Source of the DNA: Candidatus Falkowiibacteriota bacterium
GTDB taxonomy: Bacteria; Patescibacteriota; Patescibacteriia; Patescibacteriales; GWE2-39-37
Reading direction: 5' to 3'
Assembly: GCA_013335665.1 (NCBI GenBank)
Contig: JAAXVE010000002.1
Coordinates: 1-24,870 of the forward strand
DNA length: 24,870 nt
Of this stretch, positions 14,070 to 21,430 are shown in pieces (position 1 is the first letter of the stretch; every line of letters starts with the position of its first letter). Position numbers and translations under genes: made by a program. Below the pieces are notes generated by a model. It searched no databases. It worked only from the letters and a program-made list of their open reading frames with translations, and was not told where the DNA came from.

Positions 14070-15209
14070 TCAGTAGATTGGGTTGCATCCGCGCAAAGCG
14101 TTTGCCAGCTTTTCAGTCCATTGACGCGTACTGCCATCAAGTTCAAGTGCACTATATGCTACATAGTGCTTAAAGGCTAAGCCGTCGATCCCAAGATTGT
14201 CGAGCATCAGCTGATTAAACATTTTGCTTCCGGTAATATCTTCACCGAATATTTTTTTCGGCAGGTGCCACAGGCTGAAGTTGCCGCACTCAGGCATTGT
14301 TGCCAATTTTAAACCGCAAGCGCTCATCGTTCGCACAAGGCATTTGAGTTTTTTAGCCTGCGTATTTCTGATTGTTAGCAGCTCCGAGCGTCCTTCATTG
14401 ACTGCCGCTATCAAGCCCGAAGCCGAGGGTAAAAACAGCGGGTTGTCATGAAGCATCGAGACCACCTTCAAATCGGACACGAAATCTTTAGAGCCAACTA
14501 CGCTGACCCTTGACCAACTCTCGTCGACCGTCTCCGTAAGAGAATAACATTCAAGCCATGACAGGTCGGGATAATCAACAGATAGCACAGCCAAAGAATT
14601 GCCAATGATTTTCTGGTTAAGCAACGCGCCCCAATTGACCAAGCGCAAATCGTTGGCCTGGCAATAACTGCAAAGGTCTCGCAGCCACTCTACCGGAGCA
14701 ATTTTTCCTGATAAGCCATGAGGATAATTTACGATTAAAAGGCGCAAACTCTTATTAAGGCTATCAACTGGAAACAAAAAGTCATTCTCGGCTTTAAGCT
14801 CTACCTTTTGGCAGAACAAATTCAGCTTGTCTGCCCATAGACGCCCGGCACAGAAACCAGGAGCAGTCGTCCCTAGCCAGTAGCGCGATCCTGCACTGCA
14901 AGAAAAAGCGACTAAAGGCCAGAACAGATACTTTGACGCCACCGTATGAAACGACAAATCCTCCTTTTCCAAGAATTTATCGTCCAACCCAGATAAAGCT
15001 CTAATAAATGATTTGGCAAATCCGAGGTTGTCCTGGCCAATATAATCACTCACTTTGCTATTCTGAAGAGCTTCTTCTGCCGCGCGCGTACCAGCTGAAA
15101 CCATGGGCGGAAGTCTCCGTCCAGCCAAGGGCCAAGTAATGTCACCACTGTTATTTTCATTAACTCCACTCATAATCGGCCATTGCTTTAAATCAAGCCT
15201 AGTCTTCAT
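14070..15209 (-). CDS. Aminotransferase-fold protein lacking the catalytic lysine
   Basis: This 379-aa protein can be aligned by eye with fold-type I (class I/II) PLP aminotransferases. 'NYPHGLSG' (161-168) matches the NPxNPTG turn, 'LRLVNW' (189-193) the Asp strand, 'YSLTETVDESWSRVSVVG' (222-239) the SxSKxxxxxGxR segment, and 'ECGNFSLWHLP' (307-317) the C-domain strand. Key residues are changed. The lysine that binds PLP is Glu226, the pyridine-binding Asp is Asn192, and the C-terminal substrate Arg appears to be Ala351. Arg234 is kept. It is therefore probably not an aminotransferase and may have a structural, binding or regulatory role. It has a strong ribosome binding site (GGAGGTG, 5 nt before ATG), its own promoter and its own terminator. 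No signal peptide. Family assignment is by alignment of motifs only. Confidence 0.62.
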   Translation of the reverse strand: MKTRLDLKQWPIMSGVNENNSGDITWPLAGRRLPPMVSAGTRAAEEALQNSKVSDYIGQDNLGFAKSFIRALSGLDDKFLEKEDLSFHTVASKYLFWPLVAFSCSAGSRYWLGTTAPGFCAGRLWADKLNLFCQKVELKAENDFLFPVDSLNKSLRLLIVNYPHGLSGKIAPVEWLRDLCSYCQANDLRLVNWGALLNQKIIGNSLAVLSVDYPDLSWLECYSLTETVDESWSRVSVVGSKDFVSDLKVVSMLHDNPLFLPSASGLIAAVNEGRSELLTIRNTQAKKLKCLVRTMSACGLKLATMPECGNFSLWHLPKKIFGEDITGSKMFNQLMLDNLGIDGLAFKHYVAYSALELDGSTRQWTEKLANALRGCNPIY

Positions 15210-15267
15210 CTGTACACCTCCGACAAAATGGTTTTTTTGCTAATTTTATTCTAAAGGACATCTTACT

Positions 15268-15296
15268 ATTTTAAGTTTTCCCCTGTTCAGTGTCAA
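15268..15296 (-). promoter_or_regulatory. Promoter of the aminotransferase-fold gene
   Basis: On the minus strand a perfect TTGACA (15296-15291), 17-nt spacer, TAAAAT (15273-15268). The predicted start is near 15261, giving a leader of about 50 nt that contains GGAGGTG (15221-15215). Confidence 0.75.
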
Positions 15297-15300
15297 ACAG

Positions 15301-15329
15301 TTGACAAAACACCGTCTTTGGTTTACAAT
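15301..15329 (+). promoter_or_regulatory. Promoter of the 3D-domain gene
   Basis: A perfect TTGACA (15301-15306), 17-nt spacer, TACAAT (15324-15329). Its -35 box is 4 bp from the -35 box of the opposite promoter; together they form TGTCAA-ACAG-TTGACA. Predicted start near 15336. Confidence 0.75.
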
Positions 15330-15340
15330 ATAACAACTAC

Positions 15341-15385
15341 AAAAAAACTACCCGAACCCTACCGGCCTGGGCAGTTTTTTTGTTT
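15341..15385 (+). terminator. Terminator-like hairpin in the 3D gene leader
   Basis: AAAAAAACTACCC (15341-15353) pairs with GGGCAGTTTTTTT (about 15369-15381) with one mismatch, and the T-run continues as TGTTTT. It begins about 5 nt after the predicted start of transcription and lies 47 nt before the GTG start. It is shaped as an intrinsic terminator and could attenuate the gene; it could also act on the minus strand. Confidence 0.6.
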
Positions 15386-15431
15386 TACATACCGCTCTTT
15401 GCGAATAAAAAAGGAAAAGGAGAAAAACGGA

Positions 15432-15998
15432 GTGATCAAAACATTTGTCAGTTTGGTTTCAGTATTGATTTTCTTATCATTACTACCCGCCAGCCTGTCA
15501 AACGCCAAAATCCCGCCCGAACTAGCCGCACCAATAACGCCCAAAACCGAAGCACCCCCAGAACCGCCCAAGGAGGAAATACCGACCTATGAGGTGGTGG
15601 AAACGCTGCACATGAAAGTGACAGCTTACTATAAAGTTCTCAAAAACCAAAAAAGGTTCAGCCGAAAAAGAAACGGCCGAATGAGGACATATGCAGAGGA
15701 AAGAAGGATGCAAGGAAGCGGCATTACCGCGACGAGAACGCATCCGAGACCCGGAACGATTGCAGCGAATCTGGAAAGATTCCCTGCCGGAACAATTTTC
15801 CGCATAAAGCAAAAAAAGCATGGCCGGTATGTAGTTATCATGGTTGGCGTTGCCGAAGACACAGGGGGCAGCATGATTGAAAACCCCAACCAACTCGACC
15901 TGTTTATGGGCTCAGGCGAGGAGGGTCTTAAGCGCGCTGAAACATTTGGCGTACGACACGGCATGATTGTTGAGGTGCTCAAGAAAGTTGAAGCATAA
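15432..15998 (+). CDS. Secreted 3D-domain protein (putative peptidoglycan-acting)
   Basis: This 188-aa protein is the only plus-strand gene in the window. The GTG start at 15432 is chosen because AAGGAG lies 9 nt upstream and a signal peptide begins directly (about 2-25, 'VSLVSVLIFLSLLPASL', likely cleavage after SNA). The longer frame back to 15318 would run through the terminator hairpin. A Pro/Glu-rich linker (about 26-55) precedes a basic region and the 3D domain (about 95-188): 'AAN' replaces the first Asp, 'VAEDTGGSM' carries the second, 'QLDLFMGS' the third, then 'AETFGVRHGMIVEVL'. 3D domains occur in MltA and in Rpf/YabE/YocH-type wall proteins. A role in wall remodelling is likely, but activity is uncertain with one Asp changed. 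Confidence 0.85.
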   Translation: MIKTFVSLVSVLIFLSLLPASLSNAKIPPELAAPITPKTEAPPEPPKEEIPTYEVVETLHMKVTAYYKVLKNQKRFSRKRNGRMRTYAEERRMQGSGITATRTHPRPGTIAANLERFPAGTIFRIKQKKHGRYVVIMVGVAEDTGGSMIENPNQLDLFMGSGEEGLKRAETFGVRHGMIVEVLKKVEA

Positions 15999-16016
15999 CT
16001 CAACGCAACAAAAAGG

Positions 16017-16053
16017 GAGCAGAATCCAATCTGCTCCCTATTCTTTTATTTGG
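16017..16053 (+). terminator. Bidirectional terminator between convergent genes
   Basis: A 9-bp stem GGGAGCAGA (16017-16025) / TCTGCTCCC (16032-16040), with a T-rich tract 16041-16053 on the plus side and AAAAA at 16012-16016 giving a U-run on the minus strand. It serves the 3D-domain gene and the modular secreted protein gene. Confidence 0.88.
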
Positions 16054-16057
16054 AATT

Positions 16058-17938
16058 TTATAGCGAAGCCTCGTTAATCTGGTCGAGGTTGGCATTGGAA
16101 ATGCCCAAGCTGAGAAGCCGCATGATTTGGTAGGCAACCTCGCCGTTGGCCAAATAGTAGCGGTGACCATCTTTAGGATTAATATACCATGCCTCCCCCT
16201 TGCCTTCAGTCTGCAGCAATATCTTGCCTTTGAGCTTATTGGCAAACGCGGTGTCATATTTTAAGCGTCCGCCCCCCGAAGGATTGAAACCGTTATTCAA
16301 CTCGGCGTTATCCTGATAACTATCGCCATCCGTATCACTATTCATCGGATCAGTTCCGATGGCCTCCTCCAGTGTGTTGGATAGGCCATCGCCATCGGTA
16401 TCGAACCCGCCCAAGTCAGAACGGATGCCGATCGGAATCTTTTGCAAATCAGAATTTTTAGCTCCGAGACCGAGCTTCCTCATGGCTTGATAAGCAGCGC
16501 TGCCATCGGCTAAATAGTAGCGTTTGCCAGTAGTATCGACATACCAAGCCTCCCCCTTGCTCTCTGTCTGCAAAAGAATATAGCCTTTCAATTTTTTGGC
16601 AATAGCCGTGAGTGGTCCGCTGCCTGGTGCTGGCAATTTTTTTCCAAACTCTATCAGTAATTCCGGAGAAGGTTTGATCTGGAATTTTTGCAAGCGTCCG
16701 CTTTCTACAACAAAAATCTTGCCGTACTCCAACATTTTCCCGTCCTTATTAAGCTTCATGCTCAGGAGATATTTCCCAGGAGCAATAATATTTTCACCAT
16801 AACCTTTTTCCGTCAACTTGATATTCCCCAAGGATTTATCCTTGAAATAATCGCCACGATAATCCTGTGTTACAGAATATATCTGGGCATTTGCATTCTT
16901 GATAACTTTCCCTTTCAAATCGAACACTTCCAGCCTAGTCAGGTTGGTGATAAATTTCTGCCGGGAGCGCTGATATTTCTGCATCATCACATTCCAAAAA
17001 GTGATATCCTTACCGAAGTCGTCCTTCATTACAACGGCATAGGTTCCAAAGGGATATTCGAAAAGAGCCTCGCCTTTTGCATTGATCGTAATTTTTTTTA
17101 AACTTTTCCCTAAATAGAATTTTCCCTTAACATCCTGCTTCTGTTCAAAAAATTCAAGAGATTTACCAGCAGGTATCAATTTACCTGAAGCATCTTCAGT
17201 GATCGCGAGCATATCCGTAAATACATACTCATACTCGGTAATCTGCTGGCTGTTGACGTGAATATAGTTCTCAACGAAGCCTATGTCTCCGCCCAAGTTG
17301 GCCACCATGACATAATCGCCGCCAACGCCTTTCATTGTTTGTTGAGGATCAGTCAAATAAGCGATTTCCTCTCCTTCGGCGCCAGTATCGTATGCGCTTG
17401 AGACTAAATCTTTCTTTTCATTGATCGGCTTATTCTCAATATCATAACGCTGAGTATACAAAGAAAATTTGACGTTTTTTTTCAAATTGCCATCTTGATC
17501 GCGAAAAACCAGCCTTATTCCCGAAAGGACCTTTGTCGACTGGACTTGAGAACCGCAACCTAGACTCAATTCGTTAAAATACCAAAATGCACCAATATCA
17601 TTGTTCTTGTCAAAAACCTTGAATGCGAAAATGCCAGAAGATTGAGAAGCGGCAAGAGTTGGCGTGAAAGTAACGATCGCTTTACCCACAATCGTATCGG
17701 TCTTGCCTGAGGCCACCTTCTTCAAAGGGGCAGGCTTGCCGTCAACATCATTACCCTGCGTCCAAACCTCTACTCCCATGTTTGGAATAAAATCGCCATT
17801 AGGGTTTCTAAAAACAAATTCCAACCTTACCGGTTCACATTTCTGAGTAGCCGGAGCGGTCTGGGCTTTTGCATCGTGTGCCGAAAAGAATGAGAGGAAG
17901 GCACTCGCCAAAAGAAACGAAATGATTTTGATTTTCAT
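16058..17938 (-). CDS. Large secreted modular protein with DTDGDG and GEAWY/RYYL repeats
   Basis: This 626-aa protein has a signal peptide (hydrophobic 5-20, likely cleavage after AKA at 23-25). The N-terminal two thirds are beta-rich Ig-like segments with two related openings, 'VRLEFVFRNPNGDFIPN' near 38 and 'IRLVFRDQDGNLKKN' near 145. The C-terminal third holds two copies of a 60-residue module (about 443-503 and 560-622), each with 'LLQTE.KGEAWY', 'RYYLA.G..AYQ.MR' and a Leu-Gly-Leu-rich end. A calcium-binding thrombospondin type 3-like stretch sits between them ('DTDGDGLSNTLEEAIGTDP' and 'DTDGDSYQDNAE'). I recognise the module as recurring in Patescibacteria surface proteins, without a known function. 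Probably a cell-surface or secreted adhesin-like protein. It follows mrdA by 60 nt and has a likely promoter of its own. Confidence 0.82.
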   Translation of the reverse strand: MKIKIISFLLASAFLSFFSAHDAKAQTAPATQKCEPVRLEFVFRNPNGDFIPNMGVEVWTQGNDVDGKPAPLKKVASGKTDTIVGKAIVTFTPTLAASQSSGIFAFKVFDKNNDIGAFWYFNELSLGCGSQVQSTKVLSGIRLVFRDQDGNLKKNVKFSLYTQRYDIENKPINEKKDLVSSAYDTGAEGEEIAYLTDPQQTMKGVGGDYVMVANLGGDIGFVENYIHVNSQQITEYEYVFTDMLAITEDASGKLIPAGKSLEFFEQKQDVKGKFYLGKSLKKITINAKGEALFEYPFGTYAVVMKDDFGKDITFWNVMMQKYQRSRQKFITNLTRLEVFDLKGKVIKNANAQIYSVTQDYRGDYFKDKSLGNIKLTEKGYGENIIAPGKYLLSMKLNKDGKMLEYGKIFVVESGRLQKFQIKPSPELLIEFGKKLPAPGSGPLTAIAKKLKGYILLQTESKGEAWYVDTTGKRYYLADGSAAYQAMRKLGLGAKNSDLQKIPIGIRSDLGGFDTDGDGLSNTLEEAIGTDPMNSDTDGDSYQDNAELNNGFNPSGGGRLKYDTAFANKLKGKILLQTEGKGEAWYINPKDGHRYYLANGEVAYQIMRLLSLGISNANLDQINEASL

Positions 17939-17962
17939 ATTTTAGTTTATGCTTACACAGTA

Positions 17963-17991
17963 AGTATATCAAAATCAAGGCAATGTCTCTA
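17963..17991 (-). promoter_or_regulatory. Possible promoter of the modular secreted protein gene
   Basis: On the minus strand TAGAGA (17991-17986), 17-nt spacer, TATACT (17968-17963), in the 60-bp gap after mrdA. The -35 is 4 of 6 and the -10 is 5 of 6. Predicted start near 17956, leader about 18 nt. Consensus evidence only. Confidence 0.4.
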
Positions 17992-17998
17992 GTGCCTG

Positions 17999-20074
17999 TT
18001 AATTTTTGGCAGCGGTTGAAGTTGCTGTACTCGTCGCTACCTTTAAGGCGTTGTGCGGCGTAAAATACCACGACAAGACTTCCTTAGCAATCGGCACGGC
18101 TACTGTACTGCCTTCTTTTCCTTCTTCAACCAAAATTGTTATAGCAATGGTGGGATTGTCGTACGGAGCAAAACCAGTAAACCATGCATGCGGCGCCTTC
18201 TTGCTTGACCATTGGGCTGTTCCAGTCTTGCCAGCCACCGACACTGGCACTGTTTGCAAGCTGCGGGCACTTCCTGCTACGACAGTCTGACGCATGCCTT
18301 CACGAACAACTTGGATTGTGGAGTCCTTAACCATCCCCTGCCTTATTATTTTGACTTGCGTCGGGTCCTCCAGACCAGTGCTTGGAGAAACGATTGATTT
18401 GACTAAACGGGGCTGGTAAATAGTGCCTCCATTAGCCATGGCCGCTGTAAAATTTGCAATCTGCAAAGGCGTCGCTGTCAAATCACCTTGACCGATTGAC
18501 AAATGATAAGTATCACCGACATACCAGCTTTCTTTCTTCACCTCCTTTTTCCACTCGATCGAAGGCAGGAAGCCTGTGGCCTCGCCTGGAAGGTCGATAC
18601 CAGAGGTAACACCTAAACCGAATAAGCGGTCATATTTCACAATTCGTTCAACGCCCAAACCTGTCGTATTCTGATAACCGCCACCAACTATATAGAAAAA
18701 GGTATTGACCGATTCGGCCAAAGCCTTGCGCACATCGGTCATCCCGTGGCCGCCAGACTTCCAGTCTGGAAAAAACCACTGGCCGATTCTCAGTCCGCCA
18801 TTGCTTAAGAATTTGGTGTCAGGTGTAACAATACCTTCTTCCAAAGCTGCTGCAGCCATGACTGGCTTAATGGTCGAGCCTGAGGGAAATTCGCCTGAAA
18901 CAACTCGGTTGAACAAAGGATTGTCCGGATCTTTTAGCAACTTTTGATAGTCGTCATACCTGATACCACGGGCAAAAAGATTATCATCATAACCAGGGAG
19001 GTTGACCATGGCTAAAACCTCACCATTCCGCGGATCAATGGCTATGACAGCGGCCTTTTTCAACTTTGCCTTCTCAATTGTGGCGCGTGCAACCTCTTCT
19101 ATCTTTTTCTGTAAATCCAGATCGATTGACAAAACCAGGTCAGAACCATCCTGACCGGACTCCGAGCTGATAATCTTCTTCTCCTTGCCTAAAGCATCGA
19201 CTTCGATTTGTTTTTTACCGTTTGTTCCGCGAAGATTTTTTTCATAATATTTTTCCAATCCTGATTTTCCAACGTAATCGATCTGCAGATAACTATCACC
19301 GCTTGCATCCAATTCCTTTTGGTTGATTTTACCAGTATAGCCGAGCAAGTGCGACATTGAAGAGGCTATGAGATTATACTCACGGCGCACTTTATTCGAC
19401 AGGATAACTCCTGGCCAGCTATTTGATTCCAGTCCCAGAAGCAAGGCCTTTTCGTATGGTATGTTGTCCGCTATGAAAACCGGGGAAAGCGCCTCAAGCG
19501 AGTTGGCTTTAATGCTGGCAAGCGCCTGATCGATGCTTGACGCCACCTCCTTGGACCCAAGAACCCTGTCCGGTTTATCACCGCCATCACCGCGAAGCGA
19601 CAACGGTGCGAGGATGTCTGAAATACGCCCGATCATCTTGCTACGCTCGGCAGCGTCGCGGGGCAAGTCAGCCGGAATCACATAAAGGAGAAAATTTGCC
19701 TGATTGCGTACCAGAGGAATATGATGGCGATCATAAATAATCCCACGACGCGCTTCTAAACGCTCGACGCGAATACGGTTGCCTTCTGCCATTTTATAAT
19801 AGTATTCTCCCTTGACCACCTGCAACCAGGCCGATCGCGCAAATAGCAGGCCGACGAAGACGATTATACCGATCATCAGGAAATAGCTCTTACTCGAGTC
19901 GAAAGTCCTGCCGACCGTTTCCCTGCCGCCCCGATCCATAATAAAAGAATCTTCTGTCCAACCCAAACGATAAGAAGTATTGATTTTGCCACGGCGGATA
20001 CGACCCTGTCTTATAACGAAAGGGTCTTCGGAAAACTGAGTCATTTGCTCATATTTTTCTCTCCACTTTGGCAT
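17999..20074 (-). CDS. mrdA: Penicillin-binding protein 2 (peptidoglycan transpeptidase)
   Basis: This 691-aa class B PBP has a cytoplasmic N-terminus of about 63 residues, longer than usual for this family, then a single membrane anchor (about 64-80). The dimerisation/pedestal region follows ('RLEARRGIIYDRHHIPL' near 105-121), then the transpeptidase domain. Active-site motifs are intact: Ser400-x-x-Lys403 in 'PSGSTIKP', SVN at 455-457, and KTGT at 616-619. It cross-links side-wall peptidoglycan in the elongasome with RodA and MreB/C/D. It is the last gene of the mre operon, 1 nt after mreD. The C-terminal tail is Ala/Thr/Ser-rich and probably unstructured. RodA is not in the window. Confidence 0.96.
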   Translation of the reverse strand: MPKWREKYEQMTQFSEDPFVIRQGRIRRGKINTSYRLGWTEDSFIMDRGGRETVGRTFDSSKSYFLMIGIIVFVGLLFARSAWLQVVKGEYYYKMAEGNRIRVERLEARRGIIYDRHHIPLVRNQANFLLYVIPADLPRDAAERSKMIGRISDILAPLSLRGDGGDKPDRVLGSKEVASSIDQALASIKANSLEALSPVFIADNIPYEKALLLGLESNSWPGVILSNKVRREYNLIASSMSHLLGYTGKINQKELDASGDSYLQIDYVGKSGLEKYYEKNLRGTNGKKQIEVDALGKEKKIISSESGQDGSDLVLSIDLDLQKKIEEVARATIEKAKLKKAAVIAIDPRNGEVLAMVNLPGYDDNLFARGIRYDDYQKLLKDPDNPLFNRVVSGEFPSGSTIKPVMAAAALEEGIVTPDTKFLSNGGLRIGQWFFPDWKSGGHGMTDVRKALAESVNTFFYIVGGGYQNTTGLGVERIVKYDRLFGLGVTSGIDLPGEATGFLPSIEWKKEVKKESWYVGDTYHLSIGQGDLTATPLQIANFTAAMANGGTIYQPRLVKSIVSPSTGLEDPTQVKIIRQGMVKDSTIQVVREGMRQTVVAGSARSLQTVPVSVAGKTGTAQWSSKKAPHAWFTGFAPYDNPTIAITILVEEGKEGSTVAVPIAKEVLSWYFTPHNALKVATSTATSTAAKN

Positions 20075-20075
20075 A

Positions 20076-20618
20076 TTATTTCTTAAACAAAAAAACCGGC
20101 CTTAATTTATTGGTTGAAAAATTGACCACTTGAAAAAAAACAAGGCATAACAGGAGATTCATGCCTAAACGAAACAATAGATTTGTCCAAGTTGAAAGCG
20201 TCATATCAAAACTACTCTCAAGCCCGGAGAGCGGCGCCAGTATCGAGTCAGACAATCTAAACATGCTCCAGTTGATTGCGGTAGCGATAGCAGTCAAAGC
20301 CATCAGGGAGTAAAGCGAACGGTTAGTAAAGAAGCTTGTGAGTAAGGCATAACAGCAAGAAACTGTCAGTAACAGACTGATGAGGTTCACTCCGAAAGGT
20401 AAGAAAGAAAAAATATCCATGAAATACCCTGCTAAAAGAGATATAATTAGCGCGACCCGCAAATCCGCTACTATCAGGAGGAACAACAAGCATACCACTA
20501 CCAGATCAACATTGCCAGCATAACCTGGCAGGGCCGCGACAAAACCAGTCGAAAGCAAAGCGAGAACGACCGAAAGGATGAAGAAGCCTAAATATTTTAA
20601 ATAAATCTTATACTTCAT
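20076..20618 (-). CDS. mreD: Rod shape-determining protein MreD
   Basis: This 180-aa protein has about five membrane segments and almost no soluble domain. It carries the MreD-like stretch 'YFMDIFSFLPFGVNLIS' (near 65-81), in which a short 'G...D.....P.G' pattern is conserved in the family. MreD is poorly conserved, so position between mreC and the PBP2 gene is the stronger evidence. It bridges MreC to the other elongasome components in the membrane. It starts 3 nt after the mreC stop and ends 1 nt before mrdA. Confidence 0.9.
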   Translation of the reverse strand: MKYKIYLKYLGFFILSVVLALLSTGFVAALPGYAGNVDLVVVCLLFLLIVADLRVALIISLLAGYFMDIFSFLPFGVNLISLLLTVSCCYALLTSFFTNRSLYSLMALTAIATAINWSMFRLSDSILAPLSGLESSFDMTLSTWTNLLFRLGMNLLLCLVFFQVVNFSTNKLRPVFLFKK

Positions 20619-20621
20619 ACA

Positions 20622-21422
20622 CTAAGGAAGTAGTATTGAGGCCAAGGAGACGCTGTCCAGATTTGACAGCGTTTCAATCCTGGCAGACTGCCACAACTCA
20701 TTATTTTCGCGGACAACTTGGCTGATTTTGCCAAGAACCAACCCTGCTGGAATATTCTTTTCCAAGCCTGAAGTGACTACGATATCACCGGTCTTCAAGA
20801 CCTCGCTTTGCGGAATCAGTTCCATTTTAACAGTCAACCCCAAATCCCCTTTAGCCAATCCGATTGTTTTATTCTCGTTCTGTATCGCCGCGGCAAACTG
20901 ACACTTGCTTGACGTTACCAAACACACCTCTGAGCTCACTTCTTTAGTATCAACAACCTTGCCTATCACTAAGCCGTCCTGATCAACTACAGCCAATCCC
21001 GGGAGCAAACCGTCGCGGGTACCACGATCTATTAATATAGTCTGGTTAGCTTGGTCAAAATCGCTGCGACCTATGACCCGCGAGGCCACATAATGACGCT
21101 GCTCTCCAGAAAAGAACTTCAACATCTTTTTAAGGGACTCATTTTCTGACTCTAAAGCCTTTAAGCGCGAGTTCTCTTCTGTTAATCTATTAACTTCACT
21201 ACGCAAACCGTCGGCCACTACGGCTAAGTCACGACGGTCGGTTTGGAAATAATAGAATTTTTTCAAACCGTTTCCAGTTGAATAAAGATGTATAAGCACA
21301 GGATTGAACCAGGCCTGGAGTCTTGATTCCAAAGGCGCAACAACCTTCAGGCTATGCAAAAAAATGAGCAGCCCAACAACTGCTCCCGCATAAACAACTC
21401 TTTTCCAGTTGGCTCTTTTCAT
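20622..21422 (-). CDS. mreC: Rod shape-determining protein MreC
   Basis: This 266-aa protein has a basic start, one membrane anchor (about 8-24), a coiled coil (about 65-95, 'RLTEENSRLKALESENESLK'), and the double beta-barrel MreC domain (about 110-266). The domain has the typical 'VIGRSDFDQANQTILIDRG' opening and 'GDIVVTSGLEKNIPAGLVLG' near the end. It links cytoplasmic MreB to PBP2 on the outside. It begins 8 nt after the mreB stop. Confidence 0.96.
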   Translation of the reverse strand: MKRANWKRVVYAGAVVGLLIFLHSLKVVAPLESRLQAWFNPVLIHLYSTGNGLKKFYYFQTDRRDLAVVADGLRSEVNRLTEENSRLKALESENESLKKMLKFFSGEQRHYVASRVIGRSDFDQANQTILIDRGTRDGLLPGLAVVDQDGLVIGKVVDTKEVSSEVCLVTSSKCQFAAAIQNENKTIGLAKGDLGLTVKMELIPQSEVLKTGDIVVTSGLEKNIPAGLVLGKISQVVRENNELWQSARIETLSNLDSVSLASILLP

Positions 21423-21430
21423 ATATAAAT

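Noticed and set aside
15318..15431. 38-codon N-terminal extension of the 3D-domain gene
   Set aside because: It would start upstream of the predicted transcription start and run through the terminator hairpin; the GTG at 15432 has AAGGAG at good spacing and leads directly into the signal peptide.
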